Shown: positions 53,311 to 64,000 of the stretch, in pieces
How positions within the stretch are numbered: position 1 is the first letter of the stretch
How the letters are laid out: each line of letters begins with the position of its first letter
From: Paramecium pentaurelia
Lineage: Eukaryota > Ciliophora > Oligohymenophorea > Peniculida > Parameciidae
Reading direction: 5' to 3'
Assembly: GCA_905183005.1 (NCBI GenBank)
Contig: CAJJDO010000012.1
Span: 186,001 to 250,000 of the forward strand
Length of the DNA stretch: 64,000 bases
The notes under the pieces: generated by a model
Told to the model about the DNA's origin: nothing
The model's database searches: none
What the model saw: the letters and a program-made list of their open reading frames with translations, nothing else
Program-made: the position numbers and the translations under genes

Positions 53311-55208
53311 ATGGTTTACAAATTTGAGGCTGTACCTTGGGGTTTAAAAACTGTTTGGTATTTTTAAGAACTCAAAGATTCAGTGCCCTAAATTCTTACT
53401 ATTGTTAATAAGAAGAAATTTGATGCAATAATTATGCCAATATTCCCATCTAATATTGAAAGAGAAGGAAATATTAATGATTTTATCAAGCATTCATATT
53501 TAAAATCAGAATTAGAAGTTAAATCAGATGACATCTAGAAATTACACTTTCTAATCTCCAATCTCAGTTTAAGTGATTAAAATAAAGAGTAAAGAAAAAA
53601 GAATAGAGAGATATTGAAATAAGAAATATAATTTGCAGCATATTTGGGTGTACCATCAATTATTATAAATTCAAATAGTGATCCAAATAAATTGGCTAAA
53701 TTCATAAGAAAAGTATAATATCTTTATAAATTTAGATGTCTATTAAATATTTTATTGATTTTAATACATTTGTTTTGGATGTTGACATCACAAAAGATTG
53801 GAATAAATATAATTAAATTAGATAAGAATTATAATTCAATATTCCAATACTTCTTAGATTAAAGAAAGAGATGACAACAAAGGTAATAGTTATAATTATT
53901 AAATATATAGAATGAATAAAGAAAATGGTTATCTGAAAATATAAGATTTGTGCATTTGAATCAAGAACTCTTTTCAATGAATGATTAAGGAGCTCCAAAA
54001 TTAGATGATGTCTAAAATTAATTTTTGACTTCATATTTTCCATTTGAAAATTATATTTCAATATCTGCAAAATCTCCTTAGATAGATTTAGCTGATCATA
54101 GATAATATATGATTCATTTATTCAAAAATTAATAACCCTTATCAGAATAAGCTAATTTAGCATCAGAATTTTTTGATGAATTATAAATTCCTCTTTAACC
54201 TTATAAAGATAATTTGAATTCAGGAACATATGAGGTTTTTGAATAAGATAAAATAAAATATGATTTATATGAAGATGCATGTAGAAAATACTTAAAAAAT
54301 GTAAAGAAAACTGAAATCAATATTTTAATGGCAGGTGCTGGTAGAGGAGGTATTTTAGAGAGAGTGATTTTTGCTGCTTAAGGTGCAAAATGTAAAACAA
54401 AAATAGTGGCATTAGAAAAGAATCCATATGCATATATGACATTAATGTTTTAAAAAAAAAGATAAAAATAATGGAAAGATGTTGAAATAATTTTGGATGA
54501 TTTAAAATCTTGGTAAACAGAATTAAAATTTGATTTAATTGTTTCTGAATTATTGGGTAGTTTTGGAGATAATGAATTATCACCTGAATGTTTATTATGG
54601 GCTTAAAAGTTTTTATAACCTGATGCTGTAAGTATTCCTTGTGATTCTGTATCTTATTGTGTTCCAGTAAGTTGTCCCTAATTGCATGCAAAAGTTAAGA
54701 AAAGTTATGGATATGATTCTAGTTATGTAGTTCATTTTTAGAAATATTACACAATACATGATATTTAAAAATGTATGTAATTTAAACATCCAGATTTTAA
54801 TAATGAAAATCAATTAGCATAAGAATAAGTATTAATATTTAATTTATTATAAATAGAACTTAATTTTTGAATGTAAATAAGATTTATTAATAAATGGAAT
54901 GGCTGGTTATTTCACTTCGAAATTATATGAAGAGATTGAACTAAGTACACATCCAAATAATAGTACTCCAGATATGTACTCTTGGTTTCCTATTTATTTT
55001 CCTTTTGAAGTATTTTAATTAATTTAATTAGAAACCTGTAAATATTATAAAGAAATAAAAATTGAAATTCACAATTAAGAGAGTAAATAATGAAGAGGGA
55101 GTTTGGTATGAATGGTTTAACTAAGTGTTAAGTGAAGATGATTAAATATTGGATAGTAGTAGAATTCATAATGAAAATGGAAAAAAATAAATAATTGAAA
55201 TAAAGTGA
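53311..55208 (+). CDS. PRMT5: Protein arginine N-methyltransferase 5
   Basis: Introns 53713-53735, 53883-53910, 54829-54856 and 55010-55031 give 598 residues, near the usual 620-640. The N-terminal TIM-barrel-like part includes 'AAYLGVPSIII'. The methyltransferase core has motif I 'MAGAGRGGILERV' at about 324, post-I 'IVALEKNPYAYMTL', and the double-E loop 'SELLGSFGDNELSPECL' at about 395, with both catalytic glutamates. The beta barrel carries 'GMAGYFTSKLYEEIEL', 'TPDMYSWFPIYFP' and 'GVWYEWFNQV'. PRMT5 makes symmetric dimethylarginine on Sm proteins and histones, usually with MEP50. The third and fourth introns were placed by the family motifs on either side. Confidence 0.95.
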
Positions 55209-55300
55209 ATATATATCTAAATTGTGTATATTTATAAATACAATTTTTTTAAGGATATTGAAGAACTAATTTTTTTGGAAGAAAACAGATTAAATTTATA

Positions 55301-56371
55301 ATGGCAAAGAAAATGATGAGTCAACCTGGTTTAGTTGAAGAATTTATTAAAATAGTTGATAGTTTTGGAGGAGAAGATTGTAGAAATTGGGCTCATGTAG
55401 CAAGAATTCTATATAATGCTTGTTAATTTCAAGTTAAATCTCCTTAAAAACTTAAACGTGTTTATGAGACTTTGAAAATTCCTAAATAAGAATTATCTAA
55501 TTTTTAATTTTCAAAGTTATTAGAAATAGACATAAAATGTCGTGGAAATCATATAACAGCAACTAAAGATTTTCTTAATGAAACTGGTGTTAGAATGTCT
55601 TAGTGTAGATTTAAAGAACATGCTGTTTTGGGTATTAGAAATACTTTGAAGGCTTTAGTTAAAATATTAGGAACTTAAAAGAAAACTATGTAACCAATCT
55701 TAAGTAGGTTTTCATATACATCAATTCAAATAATGTTTAGAGCAGCTGATTGTAAAGATTAGGATATTTAAATATAAGAAATAAAAAGATATGCAAAATT
55801 GTTTGAATAAGCTTATTTGATTTATGCTGAGAATCATTTTAAAAGTTAACCAGATTTATTTGATCTATTGAAACCAATTATGAATAGATTACAATTCAGA
55901 AGATGTTTATTTTATTTATTTTTTATTGATGAATTGAAATCAATTTCATTAAAATAAATAAAAGATGATTATGATTTAAAAAATCATCCATTATTATAGA
56001 AAACAATAGAATTAAATAAAAAATTACCATTTTATTAAAAAGTAGTTAATTTATGTGATAGAGAAGAGAAATATAATATGTATTGCAATTATAATAATAA
56101 TGATGATTAATTTTTTAAAATATATTTAGATGAAAATCAATTAAAAAAAAGATAAGCTCTTTAGATAAGAAAATAAAATGAGAATCTTAAAACAGTAAGA
56201 GGAAAGATTCATTAACCAGGAGATTAATTATTTAGGGGATGGAAAACAGTTGTATTTTAACCAGATGAAGATATAATGACTATTGATAGAGAAGCTTAAT
56301 TGAAATAGGAATTGAAAAGAAAAAGAATGTAAGAATTATATGAAGTTGCATTTGGAGAAGATAATAATTGA
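55301..56371 (+). CDS. SANT/Myb-like domain protein, paralogue of 21360-22714
   Basis: Intronless, 356 residues. N-terminus 'FIKIVDSFGGEDCRNWAHVA' aligns with 'FLAIVDAFGGKNCTSWTQVA' of the minus-strand gene, including the C and W of the presumed Myb-like helices. Shared downstream blocks are 'IDIKCRGNHITATKDF' and 'TGVRMSQCRF', plus the closing 'QELYEVAFGE'. It lacks the acidic stretch of its relative, and the position of the relative's only intron is here uninterrupted coding sequence. Chromatin-related function is inferred only from the Myb-like front end. Confidence 0.72.
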
Positions 56372-56417
56372 TGAAAAAAAATAATAATTGATTAAACAAT
56401 AATATTAATAAATAAAT

Positions 56418-56708
56418 ATGCCTGTACCAAATAGTTCATATCCGATACCATTAAGAACAGTTTTAAAAATAGCACCTGTATGTATGGTACTCACAACTTT
56501 GGGAACATTATTACCAGTGTGTTTATATGATATCTTGTATCATTCCCATGAGAGAATCGATAAATTCTTTTGGAGATCAAGTAGATTTGAAAGATTCATC
56601 AGATGCAGAGATATGAAATTGCGTACATTTTGGTATGAAGCAATGGAATGGTAACCCAGTGGTAGAGAAAGCTTTATTTAGACTAGACCACAAGTAGCTG
56701 ATCCTTGA
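56418..56708 (+). CDS. Small single-pass membrane protein, 96 residues
   Basis: ATG 56418, TGA 56706-56708, no intron. One clear hydrophobic segment (about residues 17-43, 'APVCMVLTTLGTLLPVCLYD') is followed by an arginine- and aromatic-rich tail ('FFWRSSRFERFIRC', 'MKLRTFWYEAMEW'). Base composition is less AT-rich than the flanks, as for real genes here. Size and layout fit a small inner-membrane or ER subunit, for example of a mitochondrial complex, but I recognise no family. It starts 46 bases after the SANT-like gene and converges on PSMB4, with 37 bases between the stops. Confidence 0.65.
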
Positions 56709-56745
56709 GAGATGTGAAAATATATAAATCAAATAATTATTATGT

Positions 56746-57531
56746 TCATTATGTGTGTAATTTCTCATTTGCCCTAGTCTTGAAACCATTGAAATCCCAT
56801 TTAGTTTCCACTCTCTCTGGCTATTCAATATGTGTTCCTTATTCATCAACATAAGCTATTTAAATCACATCATGAGCTCTGCAATCTCTACAGAATAAAA
56901 CCTATAATTATTATTTTGAATTATACTTTAAAACATTCTTTAATCACTTATTTTGCTTATTCAAGAGTGCAATTTTCATTCCAATAATTACTGATTATTG
57001 CTTTACAGAAATAGCTTGCAAAACCAGTGGTCACAAAATTTGATTCCAAGTATGTACCATAAATATCTACAAGTGCTAAATATCTTTCTCCATTATGAAA
57101 TCCCTAAAATAAGGTGGAATATCCTTACAGCTATAACATTTTGTAAATATAATGGATTAATTTTACATCTCTTTTTATATGACAATCTCGCTAAGTAATT
57201 TCCATAATCTCTAGGTGATGGATGAACTCCATCATCATATTATAAAGCTTATCTATCAATTTTTGCTAATTCCTTCACTACTTATTAGAAATCTGAAAAT
57301 TCACCGCTTGATACATAAATTGTGTTTTTAGAAACCTGAGCAATCTTTTCTACATTTCTATATGTAAGTTATGCATTTGTACTTGAATTCTGCCATACTC
57401 CCATAACTACAAAGTGTATCTGTTCCAATTACTACTCCACCATTATAAACTAATGCTATTACACTTCCTCCAGTTACTACAGGTGATGTTGTATGTTATT
57501 ATTGAGCTGATATTTCAGAATTGAAAATCAT
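56746..57531 (-). CDS. PSMB4: 20S proteasome beta subunit, PSMB4/beta-7 type
   Basis: Three 25-nt introns (57358-57382, 57104-57128, 56902-56926) give 236 residues. After a short N-terminal extension comes 'TSPVVTGGSVIALVYNGG', matching the PSMB4 pattern T.NPMVTGTSVL, then 'GTDTLCSYGSMAEF', 'NTIYVSSGEFSDF' and 'KKRCKINPLYLQNVIAG', matching RSKMNPLWNTMVIGG. Beta-7 is a non-catalytic structural subunit whose C-terminus embraces the other half-proteasome; the catalytic Thr-Gly cleavage start of active subunits is not in the right context here, as expected. The C-terminus ends 'TRANEKLHTQ'. Confidence 0.93.
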
Positions 57532-57752
57532 TATGTATATATTTAAAAATAATTAATACTGATGTGTTATATAATATTAATCTATAAAATAGTATGGAAA
57601 TCATTAAAATCAAAAAAATAGAATTGTTCGATTTATTAAAAATTAAATTAATGCTGCATTAATATAATATTGATGCCATTAATTAATTTTATTTAAATCT
57701 AATTGATACCATAATCTTAAGAAAAAGTTATATATATAAAATATGTCATCAT

Positions 57753-58445
57753 TCACATTATAGAATTCAAATAAGATTTGAATGATTTTTATGTTTCAAT
57801 TAGAGAATTCAAATTTTCTTTAATTTTACTTGATTTATTCTGCAAACTTACTTTAGCCATAATTTATGGATTATTTTATAATACTTCATCATATTCTTTC
57901 TTTAATTAATCATAATCATTTTAATAGAATTATTAATGTGTTTCTAATAAAGACATAGCATTTTCAAGTATTTTTATTAAAGGATCTGCAGAATTTTTTT
58001 ATGGTGATTGATTTTTTTTAGATACCATTTTTTATAGCAAATTTTTAATAGTTTTTGTATGCACAAGCTTAGTATCACTTAAACTTTTTTAAAGTGCAGC
58101 ATTAGAGTTTGGTATTACAGATATATTATCTTTTTATTAGACATCCTACATATCTAAAGAGTTATGATGATCATGATGAAATGTCCTATTTGATGGAGAA
58201 TGAATGACTGATCGAACTTTAGATTTACGATGCATTTTAACATATTCAATCAAATTTTTTATTTAATTATTTCTATGTTATCTAGCATCTATTTGAGAAG
58301 ATTTTAAAGTTTAAGAGTATTTTTCTAGAAATGTTAATTTGGAGCTTACAAATTCCAAACTTATTGATGATAATTGATCAAGCATTCCCATAATTTGCTC
58401 AAATAACATTCTATATTCCTAATCTAATTACGTAATAGAGCTCAT
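57753..58445 (-). CDS. Unidentified coiled-coil protein with KMHRKSK motif (230 residues)
   Basis: Intronless, ATG 58443-58445, TGA 57753-57755. Helical N-terminus 'YRMLFEQIMGMLDQLSSI', then 'LIEYVKMHRKSKVRS', a histidine-rich patch 'TFHHDHHNSL', a basic 'LLQKMVSKKNQSPQK' and a C-terminal coiled coil. The KMHRKSK motif after an N-terminal helical region parallels the gene at 51983-53283, although the rest is not alignable by eye. Only 37 bases separate its start codon from that of the AAMP-like gene on the other strand. Function unknown. Confidence 0.7.
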
Positions 58446-58482
58446 GTTTATAATCGTTAAGTATTTTTAATTATTTTAATTT
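58446..58482. promoter_or_regulatory. 37-base bidirectional promoter region
   Basis: The start codons of a minus-strand gene (58443-58445) and a plus-strand gene (58483-58485) lie back to back with 37 bases between, all AT-rich apart from a few G/C. Both core promoters and 5' leaders must fit here or overlap the opposite coding region. No motif is recognised; the call rests on gene layout only. Confidence 0.5.
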
Positions 58483-60171
58483 ATGGATCAAGATCCTTTG
58501 ATATAGTTTCATCATCTCCTCAAATAGAAGTTTGTAATCACTGAGAAATAATTCTGGGAATTAAGTAATGATGAAGGTCATTCTGCAGAACAAGAAATTG
58601 AATTAGCCAAAGAATTAATGATGTAAGAAAGACATATTTAATTGATTGACTAAACTATAAAGTAAATGGATTAAATGATTTTAGATTGAGGAATCAAGAT
58701 AAAACATTAAGCTTTGCATTCCCATTAAAATATGCTATGAATTTAATATAAAATCCAGACATCATTTAAGAATATAAAGAATATAATGTTATTGATGTTT
58801 CTGAAGAATTTGAAAAGATTGTAATTATTTTGTTATTAATAACTAAAGAATCTTAATACTATAACAGAAGAATAGGTTAAAGGATATTTAATAATGAAAT
58901 TTGATGATACAGGTAGTTAAAAGAGTGATGCATGGGAAGATGATTTAGGTGAAGTTGTTGAAGTGGACAATTAAGAATTAGAAGCTTTAGAAAAAGAAGT
59001 TGATTAATAGGAAGAAAAAATAATGGAAGAAGAAGAATAAATGATAAAATAATAGCCTGAATTAATAGAATAAATTGAAGAAAATCATGTTGATCCAAAT
59101 TGGAAAATAGATGAATCTAAAGCATTATTGAAAATTCATAATAAAGTTATATGCACATTTTCTTAGAATCCTATTTCTAAGGATATGATTGCTAGTGGTT
59201 CTGAAGATGATTATCTTAAAATTATTAAACTTAGCAATTAAAAAGTAATATTTGAAAAAAAATATGATGAAACTGTAGGATTAGTTGATTTTAGTTATGA
59301 TGGTAAATATGTTGCTGCTGGTATTTTAACAGGAAAGATTTATATCTATTTATTAAATGATATGAGTGAAAAAGTACTTGATGGAAGTTAAACAGAACCA
59401 AGTGTATTGAAATGGCATCCAAAAGGAAATGTTATTTTAGCAGGATTTTAAGATTCTACTTTATGGATGTGGAATGGAGTTAATGGTGAAGTAATGAGTG
59501 TATTTGCTGGACATGAAGCAGAAATTACATGTGGTGGTTTCACTTTAGATGGTAAATTAGTTGTAAGTGGTTCAGCTGATCAATCATTTAGAGTTTGGAA
59601 ACCAAATAGTTCTGAATAAATTGTTAAAATAAGTTCAATTTCACATAAACACAATTATCATAAGGATGATGTTGTATGTTTTGTATAACATCATAAATAA
59701 CCAATAATATCTACTGGTAGTAGTGATTCAACTATTGCATTTATCAATTTTGAAGATGGAAAAGTATATAAAATAATAATATTAACTTTTAGGTTATTAG
59801 TAAAAGTGATCCATTAGGAGATAGTATTGTTGAATTATGTTTTATAGGAACTAATTAACCTATTATTGTAGCAGGAGATATTTTAGGATCTATATATATC
59901 TACAATTGGAATTCAATGAAATTAATTGAAAAATTATGCTTATGCAAAGTAATTTATAAATAAATATGTTTTTTAGAATTCTATTACAAAAATATTATTT
60001 TATAATCAATAATTCCATATATCTAGTTTAGATGGTAAGATTGTCACATTTGATGTAAGATAAATGCATAATTACAATGTACTTTAAGCTAAATCAGGAA
60101 TATATGAAATGATAGTTGAAGAAGGATGGATATTAATTGGATGTGAGAATGGTTATATATATGTATATTGA
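58483..60171 (+). CDS. AAMP: AAMP/Sqt1-type WD40 protein with TFIIH p62-like (BSD) N-terminal part
   Basis: Introns 58662-58684, 58821-58848, 59764-59792 and 59949-59976 give 526 residues. Residues about 1-125 resemble the BSD region of TFIIH p62: 'DPLIQFHHLLKQKFVITEK' then 'QFWEL', and 'FAFPLKYAMNLIQNPDII'. After 'EEQVKGYLIM' comes an acidic segment ('EDDLGEVVEVDNQELEA', similar to 'EEIIEVVELD' of AAMP) and then WD repeats from about 200: 'VLKWHPKGNVILAGFQDST', 'GHEAEITCGGFTLDGKLVV'. AAMP/Sqt1 chaperones ribosomal protein uL16. The two halves could be separate genes: if intron 58821-58848 were retained, the first frame would end near 58910 and the ATG at 58891 could start AAMP. Continuous spliced frame favours a fusion. 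Confidence 0.85.
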
Positions 60172-60320
60172 TTTTTTCTTTATTTTATTTAATAATTTAA
60201 AATTATTAGGAGGATTGATTTCTTTTATTAAATAGTTAAAAATGATATAAAGAATCAAAATATAAATTAATTTTAAATTAATAATAATTATAGATTATAA
60301 TAAAAAGTTATTCAAAGATT

Positions 60321-61015
60321 TCATTATTTAGCTAATAAAGCTTAATAATTTTAATTCAAATTTTCATTTTCTTTTCTTAATTATTCATTTTCTAATATAT
60401 ATCCACTTAAACAACCTAAATGTCTTTTAATAGAGATCTAAGAATAAATTATATATATATTAATACATTTTCATCTTATAATTATTTTAATTAGACTTTC
60501 ATAGAGTCATTTTCTAATTAAGATTTATTGATCTCAAATTTTAATTAATCAATTTAATCGTTAGAACCTTAATTAAATTTTCTTACTTTTGTTTTTAATT
60601 CATCTATTTATTTTAATCTTTCTTAGTCTAATAAAAGATTTTATGTTTATGCTTCTAGTATTTATTTTGTATATTAATCCTTTTCAAATTTAAGTCTATT
60701 AATTTCTTATTGTAAATCATCAATAGATTTTTCAGCTTTTAATAATTATCGCTTATGTTTATCACAATCACCAGTTTTTTATAAAATAATTTCAGTCAAA
60801 ATCTTCTATTCACAATCTTAACCTCTAAATTTATTTAATTCCATCAATTAAAGATTGTTTTCATTTTTTAATTATTAGATTTCTTCCATCTTTGGTATGA
60901 GTGATTAATTCAATCTCTAATTCTCTTCTATTAAAAGTTAGATTCTAGATTCAATCTTACTATAATCTCCATCTTAATTCTCTTTGTTATTACATACTTT
61001 AAGTTACTACTACAT
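60321..61015 (-). CDS. Coiled-coil protein, 221 residues
   Basis: ATG 61013-61015, intron 60438-60466 (29 nt), TGA 60321-60323. After 'MQQQLKVCNNKENQDGDYS' almost the whole chain is heptad-like, rich in E, Q, K, L and N, with no break beyond a short C/H segment ('KTGDCDKHKRQ'). The final exon 'SIKRHLGCLSGYILENE' restores an ordinary C-terminus. Such proteins are common cytoskeletal or basal-body components in ciliates, but no specific family can be assigned. It converges on AAMP, with 149 bases between stop codons. Confidence 0.72.
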
Positions 61016-61198
61016 AAACAGTCTGTTAAAATTTACAAATAAAATTAATCAACGTTATAAATAAATGTAACATTAATATTGCACAATAATATTATGGAAG
61101 ATGATACTGTTAAAATGTATAAAATGGTCAAGTTCCAAAACAAATATGTATCTTTTAGTTTTAATAAATAAAATATTAATTTATATATATATATATTT

Positions 61199-61948
61199 TC
61201 ATTCACTTTCACTAGAATTATCTTCTATAAAAAACTATTAATTGAATTGATTGTCATTTGGATCCATACATTCTATGTACAATAGATTTTTTAAAAATGG
61301 ATTTTTGGTCTATTTATAATATTTAGGAATATCATTTCTGCTTGTATAAAATCCTAATGCAGCAAATCTAGGAGAATTTTCTGCTATTTCTTCATCGTGT
61401 TTGTCTGATTTACCTTCATAATGAATGACAAGATATTTAATTTTGCTTGCCTCTTAAGATATCTTAAGTCTTTTGATAGTTCCAACATTCCATACAAAAT
61501 TTGGATCTCTTACATCTATTTATTATCCTACATCTATAGAGGAAACTCTAAAAATTATAATATGATTATACTGTTTCTTTTTTCTCCATTCCTTATTTTT
61601 AATTTTATCCATTTCATAAGTTTTTAATTCTTCTGGATGATGTGATTTTATAAATTCATGAATCATTTAATCTAATAAATAACAATATGCAAATTTAGAT
61701 TTTCTCATGTTATCATTGCAAATATGACATCCTTTGAAATAAAGCAAATATTCATGTAAACATATTTCACAAAAGGTGTGTCCGCATTTTAAAGAAACAG
61801 CTGCCACAATATAATTTAAACATATTGGACAAATGAAATCATTCTTATCATGTATTATATCCTCAATATTCTATTGACTATCATTATCTTAACTTTAGAT
61901 CTTTAACTTCTCATTTTACTTTTAGATTTTCTTCTATTGTTTGTTCAT
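61199..61948 (-). CDS. RING-finger protein, 249 residues
   Basis: Intronless. A basic start 'MNKQQKKIQKQNEKLK' is followed by a C3HC4 RING at about residues 38-80: 'FICPICLNYIVAAVSLKCGH', 'TFCEICLHEYL', then 'GCHICNDN'. The C-terminal part ('IDVRDPNFVWNVGTIKRL', 'YLVIHYEGKSDKHDE') looks like a small beta-barrel of the MBT/Tudor-knot kind in which DxRD..W..G.I and HY.GW..+.DEW are conserved, here HYEGKSDKHDE. Together this suggests an E3 ligase with a substrate- or chromatin-binding barrel. It ends in an acidic 'DNSSESE'. Starts 209 bases from the divergent axonemal gene. Confidence 0.82.
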
Positions 61949-62156
61949 ATTAATCCCTTTAAAATTTTGTATAAATATATATATATTATTAAACCTTTAT
62001 TAATGTAAAAAAAAACTAAAAATTGCAAAGAATGAAATCTAGTTAAAATGATAATAAGATAATAAGAATTTATAGTAACATTGAAATATTACAATTGAAC
62101 TGTATTTCTAATTTTATAAATATTTATATATATATATATATAATTTTTAAAAAATA

Positions 62157-64000
62157 ATGTAACAACCTGTCCCAACAACTACTGGAGGTTCACTCTAACC
62201 AATTTTATCAAATTAAAGAAGTCAATCTGCAAAACCTTCGTTGATGACATTATAAAATCAAAGAACAGTTTAATCAGCTATGTAAAGAAGTCCTGTACTT
62301 CCATCTGCCCAAAGAGTACCATCTGGAATAGGAAGCTTTGCTTAACCAACCAATAATAGTCAACGCATATAGAGTGGTTATACAAGAATTCAAAGTGGCT
62401 AAACTAGAGTTGGTGGTACAAGAATATAGAGTGCAGCAAAATCAACAAGAAGTATTGTAAAGGAAATGTTTCATATTGAACCAAAAGAAATAATATTTGA
62501 AGATATCAAACCAGGAATTCTTTATGAACAAATATTGAATGTCTAGAATTTAGCTAAATATCCTGTCAGAATTAGAGTACAACAACCTAAAAGTAATTAT
62601 TCTTATTTAAAAAAGCTTCTAAATTTAGAGCTGATTATGATATGTAATAAGGTATAGCAGCTGGATTAGGACTAAAGGTCTTAATTTTATTTAAAGAATC
62701 AGAAAGAGATATTGCTGCATTAAATCAACATTAGAAACCTCCTCCTTTTTATAAAGATGTAATTGTTATAGAATCTGATGAATTTAGAGCTGAAGTACAT
62801 TTAGCTGCATATAGAGCATGTTCGAAATTAAAATTTAATGAATTCATTGATTTTGGATTTGTATAATAAGGTACAGAAAATACAAAATCATTAATGATTT
62901 AAAATGTTGGATTTGCAGATGCTAAAGTTTAAGTTAAAAGTGATGTTTTAAATCTAAGAGCTTTACCTAATCTAATAACAATTGCACCTGGAGAATATCA
63001 ATAAATTAGCATTATTTATAAAGCTAATGAAATGGGCAATTTTAGATAAACTATGGATATAGTAAGTGAGAGTGGAACATAAAAATTGGATATTGCTGCT
63101 TGTTCTGTTGATTACACAAGATTTCTAATGGATTCTAAAGGATCTTAAGTAACATCCTTAGATTTTGGAGAACTTTATATGGGTAAAACTAAAGTTATTA
63201 AATTAAAATATGTAAATAATGCTCCAAAAGGCCATTAATTTAAAATTATTACTAGAAGAGGCATTATAAATCCAAATGATGATATTGTTAATCTTTAAAC
63301 TCCAAATGAATTAGGTATAGAATAGAGTGAGAAATTATTGGTTATATAACCATCTTCAGGATATGTTTAGGCATATTCCAGTGTTGAATTATCATTAACT
63401 TGTATGATTCAAATAACTCCTAAAGAATAATAATAAGCAAAGAAAATCTGTTTTGGTGTTGATGTAGAAAAGGATTAAATGAGTAGAGAAATTAAATATT
63501 CAATTATTGTTTAATAACCTGATGAAGACTTAATTGCTTATACTAATGTTAAAGCTTTACTTCCTTTAGTTAGAATATCTAAATAATCATTATAATTTGG
63601 AGATTGTGATGTCAATGACAATAAAGATATTCTATTTACAATTTCTAATTTATAAAATTATCCTGTAGATATTACATTCCAAAAAGTATCTTGTTTCTTT
63701 TTTAAACCTGAAAATGTTACAATTAATGGTTTATCTTAAACTACTGTATAAGTTAAATTTACTCCAAAAAATGTTGGAAAATATAGTCAAAGTATAGATA
63801 TGATACTAAATGATTATTTAACTATTCCAATTAAAGTAAATGGAGAAGCTTTAAAGATAGCTAAAAAGAGACCTTAAACTAGAGGACCTGAAGCAAGAGA
63901 AGAAGATTTTTAAATAGATCCTAAATTCATTGACACTAAAGAAATAGAATATATTAAAAAGAGAAATAATGATCTTATTGAATAAAATCATTAACCTGGC
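62157..64000 (+). CDS. ASH/MSP-domain axonemal protein (HYDIN/DLEC1/CFAP-like), 5' part
   Basis: Begins at ATG 62157; one intron 62593-62615 (23 nt); 607 codons are open to the end of the window, so the 3' part is missing. After a disordered Q/S/P/R-rich head of about 110 residues come repeated immunoglobulin-like ASH/MSP units: 'IFEDIKPGILYEQILNVQN', 'NEFIDFGFVQQGTENTKSL', 'SLDFGELYMGKTKVIKL', 'SLQFGDCDVNDNKDILFTI'. This 'xxFG...G......+.N' pattern is typical of HYDIN, DLEC1/CFAP81, CFAP47, CFAP74 and CFAP221, which build the central-pair apparatus or other axonemal structures. A ciliate would need such a protein. The exact member cannot be told without the C-terminal half. Confidence 0.85.

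Noticed and set aside
54317..54691. Minus-strand open frame of 124 codons in the standard code
   Set aside because: It lies antisense to the catalytic core of PRMT5, whose motifs are unmistakable; the antisense frame has no recognisable content.
56577..56852. Minus-strand open frame of 91 codons overlapping two genes
   Set aside because: It overlaps the 3' ends of the small membrane protein and PSMB4, and only part of it coincides with PSMB4 sequence in a different frame.
62123..62142. AT dinucleotide run as a regulatory or origin element
   Set aside because: Short (TA)n runs are frequent by chance in DNA of this composition and nothing else marks this one.
1..64000. TAA/TAG codons as stop codons or pseudogene marks
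   Set aside because: They occur at conserved glutamine positions throughout known families (PRMT5, spastin, PIP5K, CLPTM1), so the ciliate nuclear code applies.
1..64000. tRNA genes, CRISPR arrays, transposases or C4A2/C3A3 telomeric repeats
   Set aside because: None were visible on reading; a covariance-model scan could still reveal a tRNA I overlooked.

Overview
The window is almost certainly macronuclear DNA of a Paramecium-type ciliate. It is very AT-rich. Every convincing gene reads through TAA and TAG as glutamine and ends only at TGA (translation table 6). Genes are packed tens to hundreds of bases apart on both strands and are cut by tiny GT...AG introns of 22-32 nt; I placed about 68 by frame continuity, and most end in TAG, some in AAG. 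With the standard code nearly everything looks broken; with table 6 the spliced coding lengths come out as exact multiples of three. All products below are my own translations. No database search was possible.

Layout. 1-900 is the 3' end of an unidentified gene (+). 946-2003 is a quinone-oxidoreductase/MDR enzyme (-). 2276-6448 holds two related Ser/Thr kinases in tandem (+). 6825-11827 is a 1643-residue PHD-finger protein (+). 12121-21314 is a run of + genes: an unknown, a spastin-like AAA ATPase, a 607-residue protein with an MG start, an OSBP-related lipid-transfer protein, a double-macrodomain protein and a voltage-gated K+ channel. 21360-39581 is all minus strand: a SANT/Myb-like protein, a giant NACHT-WD40 STAND protein (2927 residues), an EF-hand/PIP5-kinase fusion and an RBR E3 ligase. 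40206-53283 holds a probable TRAPPC11, a tiny MGC-start protein, a 1620-residue TmcB/PAS-like membrane protein, a second tiny MGC-start protein on the other strand, CLPTM1 and a Q/N/S-rich protein. 53311-64000 holds PRMT5, a second SANT/Myb-like paralogue, a 96-residue membrane peptide, proteasome PSMB4, a coiled-coil protein, an AAMP-type WD40 protein with a TFIIH-p62-like front end, another coiled-coil protein, a RING protein and the 5' part of an ASH/MSP-domain axonemal protein.

The single n at 23923 separates two copies of a 1086-base block (22837-23922 and 23924-25009) that match everywhere I compared them. This is best explained as two contigs with an uncollapsed overlap rather than a biological duplication; the NACHT-WD40 gene is complete when read through the second copy.

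The genes do not form an operon or an obvious system. Recurrent themes are signalling at membranes (PIP5K, OSBP, K+ channel, PAS membrane protein, small MGC proteins), chromatin/arginine methylation (PHD protein, SANT-like pair, PRMT5), ubiquitin/proteasome (RBR, RING, PSMB4) and innate-immunity-like architecture (NACHT-WD40, macrodomains). The least described items are the two small MGC proteins that share a conserved core and intron position, the SANT-like paralogue pair, the p62/AAMP fusion and the STAND protein. I saw no tRNA, rRNA, CRISPR array, transposon or telomeric repeat.
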